62,149 nucleotides of DNA from Acetobacterium fimetarium (GTDB lineage Bacteria; Bacillota; Clostridia; Eubacteriales; Eubacteriaceae): the NCBI RefSeq assembly GCF_014284475.1, contig NZ_WJBC01000018.1, positions 1 to 62,149 of the forward strand, written 5' to 3'. The notes below the pieces were generated by a model. It was not told the origin of the DNA. It worked only from the letters and a program-made list of their open reading frames with translations, and did not search any database. Below, in pieces: positions 25,964 to 35,340 of this stretch. Position 1 is the stretch's first letter; each line of letters begins with the position of its first letter. The translations under genes were made by a program, and so were the position numbers.

Positions 25964-27091
25964 ATGGAATACTGGATCTGGTTAAATCAACTCAGGGGCA
26001 TCGGCCCCGTCACTCAGAAAAAACTGCTTGCGCATTTCAAAACGCCGCAGCGCATTTACGAGTCATCTGCAGACGAACTGGCGAGCGTTCCGGGAATGGG
26101 TTCGGCGCTGGCGCAGTCAATCGGCGAAGCCCGTTCACTGGACGGGGCTTTTTGCGTTTTGGAGGAGCTAAATCAGCAGAATATGAAAGTGCTGGTCTAT
26201 GATGATCCCCGATACCCGAATCTGGCCAAAGCATGGCCGGCCACACCGCTGGTTCTTTATTATCTGGGAACCATCCGAAAAAATAGCGTTGGTCTGGGCA
26301 TTGTCGGCTCCCGACGATGTTCGGCCTACGGCAAGCAAGTGGCCGTGGAAGCCGCTGAGTGGCTGGCGCAACAAGACATCCCGGTCATCAGCGGACTGGC
26401 CAAGGGGATTGATGGCTATGCCCACACCGCCTGTCTGAAAGCCGGGGGTTATACCATTGCTTTTTTGGGAAACGGCCTGGATCTGTGTTATCCGAAGGAA
26501 CATCGGGCGTTGCAGGCGGCCATCATTGAAAACGGCGCCGTGATTTCCCGATATCTGCCGGGAACAAAGCCCCGGCCGGAACATTTTCCCCAGCGAAACG
26601 GGCTGATCAGCAGCTGGAGCCGAAAACTGCTGGTGGCGGAAGCGGGCGAAAAAAGCGGCGCGCTGAGCACCGCTCAGTTTGCCAAAGCGCTGAATCGGGA
26701 AATCCTGGTTCCGCCGCATGAAATTTATCGTACGAGCGGTCAGGGAACCAATCAGCTGCTCAAAAACGGGGCCACCCTGTATCTGAAGCCGGCCCAGCTT
26801 ATTTTTTCGGCAGCACCGTTTTTAAGTGAAACGGATGAAATGGCGGCACCGGTGACAACTTCACCGTCAAACCGGCTGCCAAAGCGGTCACCGAGAAAAC
26901 TGACGCCGGATGAAGCCAAGATTCAGGCGGTTCTGATCAGCTCGGAAAAGAACATTCAACAGATTGAAGCGCTCACCGGCATCGATCAGGTGCATCTGAT
27001 TGAACAACTGGCGATCATGGAGCTGGAAGGCTTGGTCACATTATCCGGCAGTGGCTGCTATAAATTGACGGATGAGGAGCCGTTTTATTGA
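25964..27091 (+). CDS. dprA: DNA-processing protein DprA
   Basis: A 375-residue DprA/Smf protein that in transformation protects incoming single-stranded DNA and loads RecA. The N-terminal HhH/SAM-like region (GIGPVTQKKLLAHF, SVPGMGSALAQSI) is followed by the Rossmann-like domain. Its motifs are VGSRRCSAYG near residue 112, SGLAKGIDGYAH near 147, AFLGNGLDLCYP near 170, and FPQRNGLISSWS. The C-terminal winged helix is at about 315–370. The usual GSLITA and AVPG motifs read GALSTA and LVPPHE, a modest divergence. It is downstream of comM with GGGG as ribosome site and is followed by a terminator. Confidence 0.92.
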   Translation: MEYWIWLNQLRGIGPVTQKKLLAHFKTPQRIYESSADELASVPGMGSALAQSIGEARSLDGAFCVLEELNQQNMKVLVYDDPRYPNLAKAWPATPLVLYYLGTIRKNSVGLGIVGSRRCSAYGKQVAVEAAEWLAQQDIPVISGLAKGIDGYAHTACLKAGGYTIAFLGNGLDLCYPKEHRALQAAIIENGAVISRYLPGTKPRPEHFPQRNGLISSWSRKLLVAEAGEKSGALSTAQFAKALNREILVPPHEIYRTSGQGTNQLLKNGATLYLKPAQLIFSAAPFLSETDEMAAPVTTSPSNRLPKRSPRKLTPDEAKIQAVLISSEKNIQQIEALTGIDQVHLIEQLAIMELEGLVTLSGSGCYKLTDEEPFY

Positions 27092-27144
27092 GCCAATCAG
27101 GGATGGTTAATATTAGATTTTCTAACCACTTAAAAAACTAAAAA

Positions 27145-27192
27145 AGACGACCCGAGTTCCGAAGAACCCGAATCGTCTCTCTTTTTTATTGC
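27145..27192 (+). terminator. Terminator after dprA (REP-type hairpin)
   Basis: Stem AAGACGACCCGAGT/ACCCGAATCGTCTC with G·T pairs, loop around TCCGAAGA, then a T6 tract. It is the inverted form of the hairpins inside the 19-kb REP array. Confidence 0.8.
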
Positions 27193-27219
27193 TCTGTTTC
27201 TCAACCGCCAACTCAATAA

Positions 27220-28502
27220 GTTAATAAGTTAAGTGACAGGTACCGTATATGCAAGAAAGCCCCGGTTAAACAGGTGGTGGAGCCAGGGGTGACGCCGCCG
27301 ATTGTGACGCCACCGGTAGTACCGCCGCCGACGCCGCCGGTTGTGCCACCGCCGGTAGTACCGCCGCCGCCGGTTGTGCCACCACCAGTAGTACCGACGC
27401 CGACGCCGACGCCAGGCGGCGGGGGTTCCAGCTATACACCGTTAAGTTCAATTTCGGCCATTGTTGGCGTTCCACAGGTTGGTGTCGAGTTATCAGCCGG
27501 GACAATAGCACCGAACGCCGCAACGATCAATTTTCAATGGCTGATATGTAATACAGCAGATGGCCCATATACAAATATTACCGGCGCTACATCAAGTACG
27601 TATACACCGGCAGCTGATGATGCTGGGCAATACATTAAGTTGAAAGCAACTGGGGTAGGTAGTTATTCTGGGACGGTGACGAGTGTGGCTACAGGAGTTG
27701 TTGCACAAAAAGTAATCACAACCGGAGCAATTGCAGGAGTAACAGCACCAGTAAAAGGAGCGGCTCCAGTAGATTCAATTGCGGAAACTGCTGAATACAC
27801 AGCAGCAATTGCCTGGTCTCCATCAGCTGCAACCTATGCTGCTGATACAGAATACACAGCAACAATTACAATCATACCAAAAGCAGGATATACTTTGACA
27901 GGTGTGGCTGAAAACTTCTTTACTGTAGCAGAAGCTGCAGCAACAAATGCGGCTGATACAGGAGTAGTAACAGCAGTGTTTCCTAAGACAGCAGCAAGCA
28001 GTGTTGCCCAATTAGCTTCAGCTACAATTAAAGGCGTAACTGTTGATGATTTAGGAACACCTAATGCCGATCTTGATTCAGCAACGCAAGGATACGTATC
28101 AATTACTCCAGAACAAGCCGCGGATACTTCACCTTTAGAACCTTTCATCACATTGTTTGATCCGGCGGATGCTGCAGCAGCAGTAAAAGTTGTTAAGTAT
28201 CCAAACGGTACATCAGCTTTCAGCAACTTTGAAGAAGCAGATGCTTATAATAATGAAGCTATAGCTGACGGTGATATTTTCATTATTCGGGTTACGGCAG
28301 AAGACAAGAGCATTCTATACTACTCTGTTTTTGTACAAATACACAACCCTAATGTCAAATAACCATTGGAGCAGATGTCGATATTGGCACCGGTGAGGCA
28401 ATAGGCACCCGGGGAGCTTGGTTTAAAACAGTGTATGATAATAACGGAAAAGCGGCTGGAACATATAAATTGGAGGAAACTACCTGGAGTAAAGAATCAT
28501 AG
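27220..28502 (+). pseudogene. Broken Pro-rich surface protein gene
   Basis: A frame open from 27220, with no ATG and no signal peptide, runs straight out of an inverted REP repeat (27205–27243). It then encodes a Pro/Val/Thr linker (27274–27415, VPPPTPPVVPPPVVPP-like), an Ig/PKD-like segment (WLICNTADGPYTNI…YTPAADDAGQYIKLKATG) and a beta-rich domain ending IHNPNVK at 28362. The next frame continues sensibly from ITIGADVDIGTGEAIGT to WSKES at 28502. One extra A in the AAA at about 28358 would join them, so the gene is 5-prime truncated and frameshifted. Intact relatives would be exported cell-surface proteins. Confidence 0.75.
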
Positions 28503-28536
28503 CGAGGCCATGTAGGCAATAATGCGATATCCCAAT

Positions 28537-28575
28537 AAAAAAACCGCTGCAAATTTATTTGCAGCGGTTTTTTTT
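28537..28575. terminator. Bidirectional terminator
   Basis: Perfect stem AAACCGCTGCAAAT/ATTTGCAGCGGTTT with A-run before and T-run after. It serves the convergent broken surface gene and putP. Confidence 0.85.
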
Positions 28576-28605
28576 AGTGCCGGCTAAGCGCCAGGAACGT
28601 AGTCC

Positions 28606-30162
28606 CTAGGCGGCTTTCGCCTGTTCAAATTCAGCCTGGATTTCCGCGGATGGTTCCTTGCTCAGCAGGGATACCACCACGATAAAGGCACAGGATACTA
28701 AAAAGGCCGGCAATAATTCGTAAATACCGAAAACACCGCCTAAAGGCTTGATTAAAAGCCGCCAGATAAAGACCATGCCGCCACCGGCCAGCATGCCGGC
28801 GATCGCACCTTCGCGGGTGGTGCGTTTCCAGAACAGCGAGAAGAGCATCAGTGGTCCAAAGGTGGCACCGAATCCAGCCCAGGCAAAGGCGACAATCGTG
28901 AAGATGACGCTGTTTTCGTCCAAAGCCAGCAGTACGCCGATGACTGCTACCGAAATCAGGATGATATGGGAAACCCGCATGATTTCTTTGTCGCTGGCGT
29001 TCTTTTTCAGAATGCCCTCATAAATGTTTTTGGAAAAAGCCGATGCCGCAATCAGCAGGTAGGAGTCCGAAGAACTCATGGTGGCGGCCAGAATGCCGGC
29101 CATCACAAACCCGGCAATCAGTGGCGGCATCAGATTGGTTGCCATCACGATAAAAATGCTTTCCGCACCGCTTGGTGTCAGCAGCTCAGTTGGGAACAGG
29201 ACCCGGCCGATCATCCCGAACATCACAGCGGCAAAAAGCGAAATGACACACCAGCTGGTGGCAATCCGTCTGGCCTTGGGAATTTCATCAGCATCCCGGA
29301 TGGCGATAAATCGCAGCAGTACCTGGGGAACACCGAAATAGCCCAATCCCCAGGACATTGTGGAGATGATGGTCAGGAAGGTGTAAGGCAAGGCGGCCCC
29401 GAACAGGGGGTCGCCGGTGGCGCTGACCTGCTGGACACCGTCAACAAGCGTTGGGCTGGCAATCCCGAAGAAATCAAAGAATCCGGGAATGCTCTGGATA
29501 TTCGTCATAACAGCGCCAAAACCGCCGGCAGCAGCAGCACCCATGACGAGCACAAGAATGATGGCGATGAACATGATGACGCCCTGCATGAAGTCGGAAA
29601 CGCTCTCGGCGAGAAATCCGCCTAGTAAGGTATATAAAATAACAAAAAAGGCGCCGGCGATCATGACCACCTGGTACTGAATGCCGAAGAGGGAATTAAA
29701 GAGTTTTCCCACGGTTACAAAACAACTGGCGGCATAGACCGTGAAGAAAACCAGAATAAAGATGGAAGCAATCAGCATGATCACTTTCCGGTTTTCTTTG
29801 AAACGATTGCTGAAATATTCCGGAATGGTGATGGCATCACCAGCGATTGAGGAATAGTTCCGCAGTCGTTTGGCGGTAATCTTCCAGTTCAGATAGGTTC
29901 CCAAAGCAAGCCCCAGGGCTGTCCAGAAAGCATCGGCGAAGCCGCACCAGTAGGCTACGCCGGGCAATCCCATCAGGAGCCATCCGCTCATGTCCGAGGC
30001 TTCCGCGCTCATGGCTGCAACCCATGGTCCCAGCGAGCGGCCGCCGATAAAATAATTGTCACTGTTCTCGTTGGCAATCTTTAAAAAATAGACGCCGATT
30101 CCGAGTATCGCCACGATATAGACAATCATGGCAATCAGTATTTGAATGCTGTCATTGTTCAT
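28606..30162 (-). CDS. putP: Sodium/proline symporter PutP
   Basis: A 518-residue polytopic membrane protein of the solute:sodium symporter family, with about 13 hydrophobic segments. PutP-type motifs are plain: YFIGGRSLGPWVAAMSAEAS (Na+-site region, TM2) and DMSGWLLMGLPG, then FTVYAASCFV, LGGFLAESVSDFMQG, and SSSDSYLLIAASAFSKN in TM8–9. It couples inward Na+ flow to proline uptake. AGGAGG precedes the ATG. It is monocistronic between two terminators. proA, the proline biosynthesis gene, is in the same window but 30 kb away. Confidence 0.93.
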   Translation of the reverse strand: MNNDSIQILIAMIVYIVAILGIGVYFLKIANENSDNYFIGGRSLGPWVAAMSAEASDMSGWLLMGLPGVAYWCGFADAFWTALGLALGTYLNWKITAKRLRNYSSIAGDAITIPEYFSNRFKENRKVIMLIASIFILVFFTVYAASCFVTVGKLFNSLFGIQYQVVMIAGAFFVILYTLLGGFLAESVSDFMQGVIMFIAIILVLVMGAAAAGGFGAVMTNIQSIPGFFDFFGIASPTLVDGVQQVSATGDPLFGAALPYTFLTIISTMSWGLGYFGVPQVLLRFIAIRDADEIPKARRIATSWCVISLFAAVMFGMIGRVLFPTELLTPSGAESIFIVMATNLMPPLIAGFVMAGILAATMSSSDSYLLIAASAFSKNIYEGILKKNASDKEIMRVSHIILISVAVIGVLLALDENSVIFTIVAFAWAGFGATFGPLMLFSLFWKRTTREGAIAGMLAGGGMVFIWRLLIKPLGGVFGIYELLPAFLVSCAFIVVVSLLSKEPSAEIQAEFEQAKAA

Positions 30163-30220
30163 TCTTTTCCTCCTAAATTGAATTCAATGTATTATAGCAT
30201 AGAATGAATAAGTATACAAA

Positions 30221-30256
30221 AAAAACCGCTGGAAATTTGATTCCAGACGGTTTTTT
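30221..30256 (-). terminator. Terminator after the lipoprotein gene
   Basis: On the minus strand, AAAACCGTCTGGAAT/ATTTCCAGCGGTTTT (one mispair) followed by T-runs, 18 bp after the lipoprotein stop and before the putP promoter region. Confidence 0.8.
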
Positions 30257-30271
30257 GGGAAAGGCAGTTGT

Positions 30272-30673
30272 TTATTTGAAAGATGCAGTAGGCGTGCCAT
30301 TTTCTATTTTCAGGGTAATTTCTGAAACTGAGAATAAATCGATCTTTGACCATTCCACGGTGGTTCCGGCAGAGTCGGCGATCATTAAATCCCAGTACTG
30401 ATCATTGACTTCGCTGTCAAAGACGATGTCTGTGGAGCTGCCGCTGGGTAAGGTATCGGTGGTCAGGATGTCGTCGCCCCAGCTGTCTTCGCCGGTTGGT
30501 GATACATAAAGTGAATAGACTTCAATGCCGGTGTCATTGACAACCGTGAAGTCCTGAGAATAACTGGTTTCCTCATCTGATGATGACTTATCCGAAGAAC
30601 CGCCACATCCGGCCAGGAGAAACACAGATAACAAAACAACCGATAACAAACTGATAATTTTTAGTTTTTTCAT
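30272..30673 (-). CDS. Small secreted lipoprotein
   Basis: A 133-residue protein with a lipoprotein signal: MKKLKIISLL, a hydrophobic core, and the lipobox LLAGC with Cys at about residue 22. A Ser/Asp linker follows, then a ~100-residue beta-rich domain with VVNDTGIEVYSLYVSP, DDILTTDTLPSGSSTDI and WDLMIADSAG. The fold resembles small beta-sandwich argininosuccinate-synthase-type or 'FDLD-like' Firmicutes lipoproteins only loosely, so no function is assigned. Start ATG 30673 with AAGAGGTG before it; a longer frame from 30733 has no ribosome site. It has its own terminator. Confidence 0.75.
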   Translation of the reverse strand: MKKLKIISLLSVVLLSVFLLAGCGGSSDKSSSDEETSYSQDFTVVNDTGIEVYSLYVSPTGEDSWGDDILTTDTLPSGSSTDIVFDSEVNDQYWDLMIADSAGTTVEWSKIDLFSVSEITLKIENGTPTASFK

Positions 30674-30862
30674 TTTACACCTCTTATAAAGTTTTATTAC
30701 ATTTATCATAACAGGCGACCGCTCTGATAGCAATTCACGTTCGCGAAGAAAAACGACATTTCGCGCAATGAATTTTCGACTTAAAATTGTAAAAGCAGCA
30801 GGACTATGGTAAAATTCAATCAGAGACTGAGTGGAAGCAAATTGTCATTTGGAGGACCAATA

Positions 30863-31591
30863 TTGAAAATAACGGTATGTGAGGACGAAAAAGAACAGCA
30901 GGAGCGGATCAATCTGCTGATAAAAAAATATGCTGATATCAATTGCTGGGATCTGGAAATAAACTTCTTTGAAACGGATGATGATTTCTGGCGGCAGCGT
31001 GATGAAAAAGCGGACATCGTATTTCTGGATATCTATCTGAAAAATGGAAACGGCATTGAGATCGCCAGAAAACTCCGCCAATTGGAAGAAGACTGCGCCA
31101 TTGTGTTTATCACATCCAGCAGAAGTCACGCCATTGAAGGCTTTGAACTGAATGCCCAGCACTATATCACGAAACCGGTGTCAGAAGAACAGCTTTTTGA
31201 GGCGTTAAAACGCTGTGAACAAATGGTGAATGAAGATGGCCGAAGTATCTGTATTCCGACCGGTAAACTGGTGATCAATGTCCGGCTCAAAGATATCATT
31301 TATGCGGAAGTGTTTGATAAACTGTGTATTCTGCATACGGTAAACGAAGATGTTAAAATCCACATGCCGTTATCGCAACTGGAGCAGGAATTGGGCGGTA
31401 GTCCATTTCTGCGCTGTCATCGATGCAGCATCATCAACATGAACCAGGTGGCTGACTACACCAATGACTGTTTTGTGATGAAGAACGATCATGAGGTTGC
31501 CATTCGCAGAAATGGCAGTGTGGAGATTCGACAGCTCTATCTGGATTTCATCTTCAATAAGATTAGAGGTAAGCATCGTGACATTCACTAA
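30863..31591 (+). CDS. LytTR-family response regulator
   Basis: A 242-residue regulator. The receiver domain (residues 1–120) has acidic CEDE at the N-terminus, phosphoacceptor Asp56 in VFLDIYL, Thr in IVFITSS and Lys in YITKPVS. The LytTR DNA-binding domain is at about 135–235, with DIIYAEVFDK and FLRCHRCSIINMNQV. This is the AgrA/VirR type that controls peptide-signalled traits. The start is a TTG at 30863 with GGAGG seven bases before it; no suitable ATG exists. The 3-prime end overlaps the kinase GTG start by 14 bp. Confidence 0.88.
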   Translation: MKITVCEDEKEQQERINLLIKKYADINCWDLEINFFETDDDFWRQRDEKADIVFLDIYLKNGNGIEIARKLRQLEEDCAIVFITSSRSHAIEGFELNAQHYITKPVSEEQLFEALKRCEQMVNEDGRSICIPTGKLVINVRLKDIIYAEVFDKLCILHTVNEDVKIHMPLSQLEQELGGSPFLRCHRCSIINMNQVADYTNDCFVMKNDHEVAIRRNGSVEIRQLYLDFIFNKIRGKHRDIH

Positions 31592-32912
31592 TTTAAATAT
31601 CGTCTGGGGCGTGTTTCTGTCAGTTTTTCCATATTTTATTCTGGCCTTCATACCGGTCTGGGATCAATAGCGCTATTCGAAAAAAGCAGCGGTGCTGTCA
31701 GCAGGTTTATGCATGTTTTTGAATATTGCATCGATTATTGTGATTATTCATACATTTCCCAACTGGAACAATTTCCGCTTTTTTCACAGTATTTTTTTCC
31801 TGTTATTATATGTCGTTATTTTTATTGTGATGGTCAGGGGGACGCCGGCCAAACTTGTTTTTCTGGCTTTTCTGGTCAAGACTTATGCCGATTTCATCGT
31901 CAACATGGCCAAGCTGCTGGAAGTCAATTATATCAGTCATATTGAACATCGGATCTATGTTCAGAGCTCCTATTCGTTTTATTTTAATCTGTTTCAGTGC
32001 CTGATTCTGCTGTTGACCTATCCGTTGGTCTGGGCTTTTTTGAGAAAGAAAGTCACCCATGTCATGAAGACGCACAATAAAGCCTGGGGCTTTTTATGGA
32101 TCATTCCGTTGGTCTATTACATCATCAGTCTGTCTTTTACAGCCATGAATTACACCCTGATTGCCCAGTGGCAGTTTCTGGTTTTCAATCTGGTCTCGTT
32201 TTTTGGATTTCTGCTGATCTATTATGTTGTCATCGAAATGCTGGAACAATCGGAAAAGAACATTCTGCTTTCTGAAAGTAACCGGACCATCCGCCAGCAG
32301 CTTCTGGTTCAGGCGGATTATTACCGGAAATTCAGTTTATGCATCGAAGAAACAAGAAAAGCCGAGCATGATCTGCGCCATCATCTCAGAACCCTGCAGG
32401 GCATGATTCACCAGAGTAATGGCGAAAACGCGGATGATTATATTCAGGAACTGCTGGGGAACCAGTTGAACCTTTCCGACATGATGTATTGCAGCAACGA
32501 TGCGGTCAATGCCATTCTGGGTTATTACGCAAATGTCTGCAAGCAGGAAGGCATCGACTTGCGCATCGCCACGGAAGCGGCAAGTGATCTTTCAGTTGAT
32601 GAATCGGATCTGTGCGTGGTCTTTGGTAATCTGCTGGAAAATGCCGTTGAAGCATGCCGCAGAATGGCGGATGCAAATCGGGTCATCGAAGTTTCATCCC
32701 ATCAGGTCGGCAATCAATTATTCATCACGGTGGACAACAGTTATGCCGGAGAATTAAAGATAAAAAAAGGGGTCTACCTCTCTCAAAAGAGAAAAGAAGA
32801 ACCCGGCATCGGCATCTTGTCAGTGACGGCCATTGCCAAGAAATATATGGGTCAGGCATCGTTTGAAGCGGGGGATCAGCGCTTCCGGGTATCGATCGTG
32901 ATGCGGGGATAA
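31578..32912 (+). pseudogene. GHKL sensor kinase (AgrC-like) with in-frame TAG
   Basis: The original gene appears to start at GTG 31578, with AGAGGT upstream and a 14-bp overlap with the response regulator. After 30 codons encoding a first membrane helix (VWGVFLSVFPYFILAFIPVW) there is an in-frame TAG at 31668–31670. The same frame then runs to 32912. The remainder has five or six more membrane helices (to about 32230) and a GHKL kinase: His region AEHDLRHHLRTLQGM, N box NLLENAVEAC, G region EPGIGILSV. Translation could restart at GTG 31692, without a ribosome site and without helix 1. Either the kinase is crippled or the TAG is read through. Confidence 0.75.
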
Positions 32913-33086
32913 AAAAACAGCAGGAGGCTTTTGCAAAACTCCGATGTGATTGTCCGTTGCTGCTATTATCCATGACACGCATGAGATCGGACACTCTAAT
33001 GAGTGTTCGCTACAACGCGCATCACCGGATAATGAGCAGCCTCGGACAATGATAGCGGTTTAAGTGCAAAGCCCCTGCTGTTTTTT
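32912..33086 (+). terminator. Terminator hairpin with a family-R MITE in its loop
   Basis: AAAAAACAGCAGG (32912–32924) faces CCTGCTGTTTTTT (33074–33086), with GGCTTTTGCA/TGCAAAGCC just inside. Between these arms sits a complete family-R palindrome (32952–33047). The arms together make a classic bidirectional terminator for the kinase and the convergent receptor gene. Confidence 0.75.
32952..33047. repeat. Family-R MITE-like palindrome, copy 2
   Basis: 96 bp, same length as copy 1 at 6950–7045. Ends GTCCG/CGGAC, arms GCTGCTATTATCC/GGATAATGAGCAGC, core hairpin CGGACACTC/GAGTGTTCG. Confidence 0.85.
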
Positions 33087-33129
33087 AATGCTGTTTGATA
33101 ATGGTTTCCAAATGGTTGTGGTGCTCAGA

Positions 33130-34608
33130 TCAGCGCAGCTGAAACTGGCCAATCATTTCTTTTAACATAATCGATTGACCCGACAGTTCTTCACTGGCGG
33201 CAGGGCTTTGCTCGGCGGTCGCCGAGTTCTGCTGCACGACTTGCGCAACCTGTTCGACACCCATGCTGATCTGGGCAATGCCGGTGGCCTGTTCGTTGGA
33301 AGAGGTGGCGATGTTGCCAATCAGACTGGTAACCTGACTGATACCAGTGACAATTTCATCCAGTGCGCCGGCGGTTTCGTCGGCAATCTTGGTACCTTCC
33401 TGGACGTTTCGGATCGAACCTTCGATTAATCCGGTGGTTTCTTTGGCAGCGTCGGCGCTTCGGGCTGCCAGTGTTCTGACTTCCTCCGCAACGACAGCAA
33501 ATCCTTTTCCGTGCTGCCCGGCTCGGGCGGCTTCCACCGCTGCGTTGAGCGCTAAAATATTGGTCTGGAAAGCAATATCATCGATGACCTTGATGATTTT
33601 GGAAATATCCTCGGAAGATTTGTTGATTTCGACCATCGATCGCTGCATTTCCGTCATCTGATGATTGCCATTTTCGGCATTTCCCATGACATCGGTGGCC
33701 AGTTCTTTGGCTCGATTCGCGTCAACAGCATTGTTTTTGGTCTGATCGGCAATTTCCGCGATGGAGGCGGTCAATTCCTGGATGGAACTGGCCTGTTCGG
33801 TGGAACCCTGGGCCAGCGACTGACTGCTGTCAGAAACCTGATTGGCGCCGACATTGACCTGCTCGGCGGCATTGTTGATATCGCTCAACAGGGAATTCAG
33901 TTTCAGAATAATGGTATTGAGTGATTTGGAAATCGTGTTGAAATCGCCGGTGTAAGTCCGGACATCGTCAATATTGAGATTCCCGTTGCCAATTTCTTCA
34001 GTGATTTCAGAAATTTCGGTCACAACGGTGGTGAAACGTCTTCCCATTGTATTGACGGACGATTTTAATGCTTCAAAGCTTCCTTTATAAGTACCGTCCA
34101 CGGAGACATTCAAACTGCCTTCGGACATGGCGTTCATAACCGTCACGACTTCGTCCAGCGGTTATGCGATTTTTTCAAGAATGCCATTCATGCCTTTAAT
34201 CAGCTTCTGCAAGGCATCGCATCCAGGATGGCCCGAAAGTAGTCTCTTTGATCGGATAGCGTTGCCATTACCAGATTGACCTGACCGATGGCCTCATTCT
34301 CCCAGCTGATCCGGTGATTTTTCAACGCCTCGAGCTGCTTCAAGATCACCATCAGCGATGCGGTTGGCAACTTCGGTCAGATTGGCTAGTTGATTGGAGG
34401 TTTTTTTCATGCCCAGCACCATCACGCCAATGATGACAGCTAATCCGATTCCGTCAATCAGCACCAGACTACTTTGAATATCAGAAAACTGGCTGGAATT
34501 CTGCCCCACAACCACCATTGAAATGCCGACGGTTACCAAAAAAACCAAAGCAACTGGCAAAACAACGGTCATCAGGATCTTTGACAACAAACTTTTTTCA
34601 TGCTTCAT
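33130..34608 (-). pseudogene. Methyl-accepting chemotaxis protein, decayed
   Basis: Two pieces of one receptor. The upstream piece (34608–34294) has two membrane helices (KILMTVVLPVALVFLVTVG and LVLIDGIGLAVIIGVMVLG) and the start of a HAMP domain. The downstream piece (34146–33130) has HAMP remnants and a full signalling domain ([27 protein letters not shown]). Between them the frame shifts near 34297, giving EKNHRISWENEAIGQVNLVM in the new frame, shifts again near 34210, and meets an in-frame TAA at about 34163 (KIA*PLDEVV). At least three lesions mean no full receptor. The C-terminal fragment could still be made as a soluble signalling domain, but this is unlikely. Confidence 0.85.
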
Positions 34609-34841
34609 TCTTTGTTCCTTTCTAATTTGGGGTTACGTATATTCAGTTGATCATTTTGCCTTTTCGTCACCACTTTTCCATGAAAGATTATACCACTGGT
34701 CTATGTTTCCATAGATGCTGTTACTCTTCACAGCAGGGGTATTCAATCAAGCCTGTTTACATACGTTCAATATTATATCTGATGCAATTAGTAAACGCAA
34801 TCACATTATTTGTTTTTAGGGGAGCAAGAGGAGTGATGAAA

Positions 34842-35265
34842 TCATAAATATCGAAAAAATGATGAGATGGTCAGAGTCCGGTCCGAGGTCAGAATGTAGT
34901 AAGGAAATAGCGCACGATGTTCAATCTCCCCAGCTTCAGTATAATAGACATAATTGGACTGGTAGGTTACGTTTTTTAAAACCGAAATGGAGATCAGGTA
35001 TTTCAGCGTGGTCAGGTATTTATCGGTGGCTGACCCGTCGCTTAGCATGGGCAGGTGAATCACATCGTCTAAAATAAGGTATTTTTTATTTCCCATCATC
35101 TGCTGAAAGATATGGTCGTAAACTGGCTCTTTTTCACCGGGGATAAACATACGGATGTGGGTTTTTTCGCTATTGAATAGCTCCCGGTCGATGGTATAGC
35201 GGATGGTTTTCAGCACGCTGGTTTCATCGGTTATAATTTTTTGTGTGACGGCATCGTTATCATTG
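34842..35265 (-). pseudogene. Remnant of a regulator-like protein
   Basis: An open frame of about 140 residues without a proper start: the first stop upstream is near 35285, with no ATG between. It encodes LKTIRYTIDRELFNSEKTHI, then PVYDHIFQQMMGNKKYLILDD and YVYYTEAGEIEHRALFPYYI. This looks like the C-terminal effector part of a transcriptional regulator. I do not recognise a family with confidence. The gap 34609–34841 next to it has no gene I can see. Confidence 0.4.
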
Positions 35266-35340
35266 TTCCGGGGAGTTCGATGCTAAGTAAAAAGCAGCGA
35301 CTCGTTATGAGTGCGCTGCTTTCTTATGGGGGAATGTGAA

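Noticed and set aside
33130-34146. Stand-alone soluble chemotaxis receptor
   Set aside because: Upstream sequence continues the same receptor through frameshifts and a TAA to a membrane N-terminus, so it is a decayed gene.
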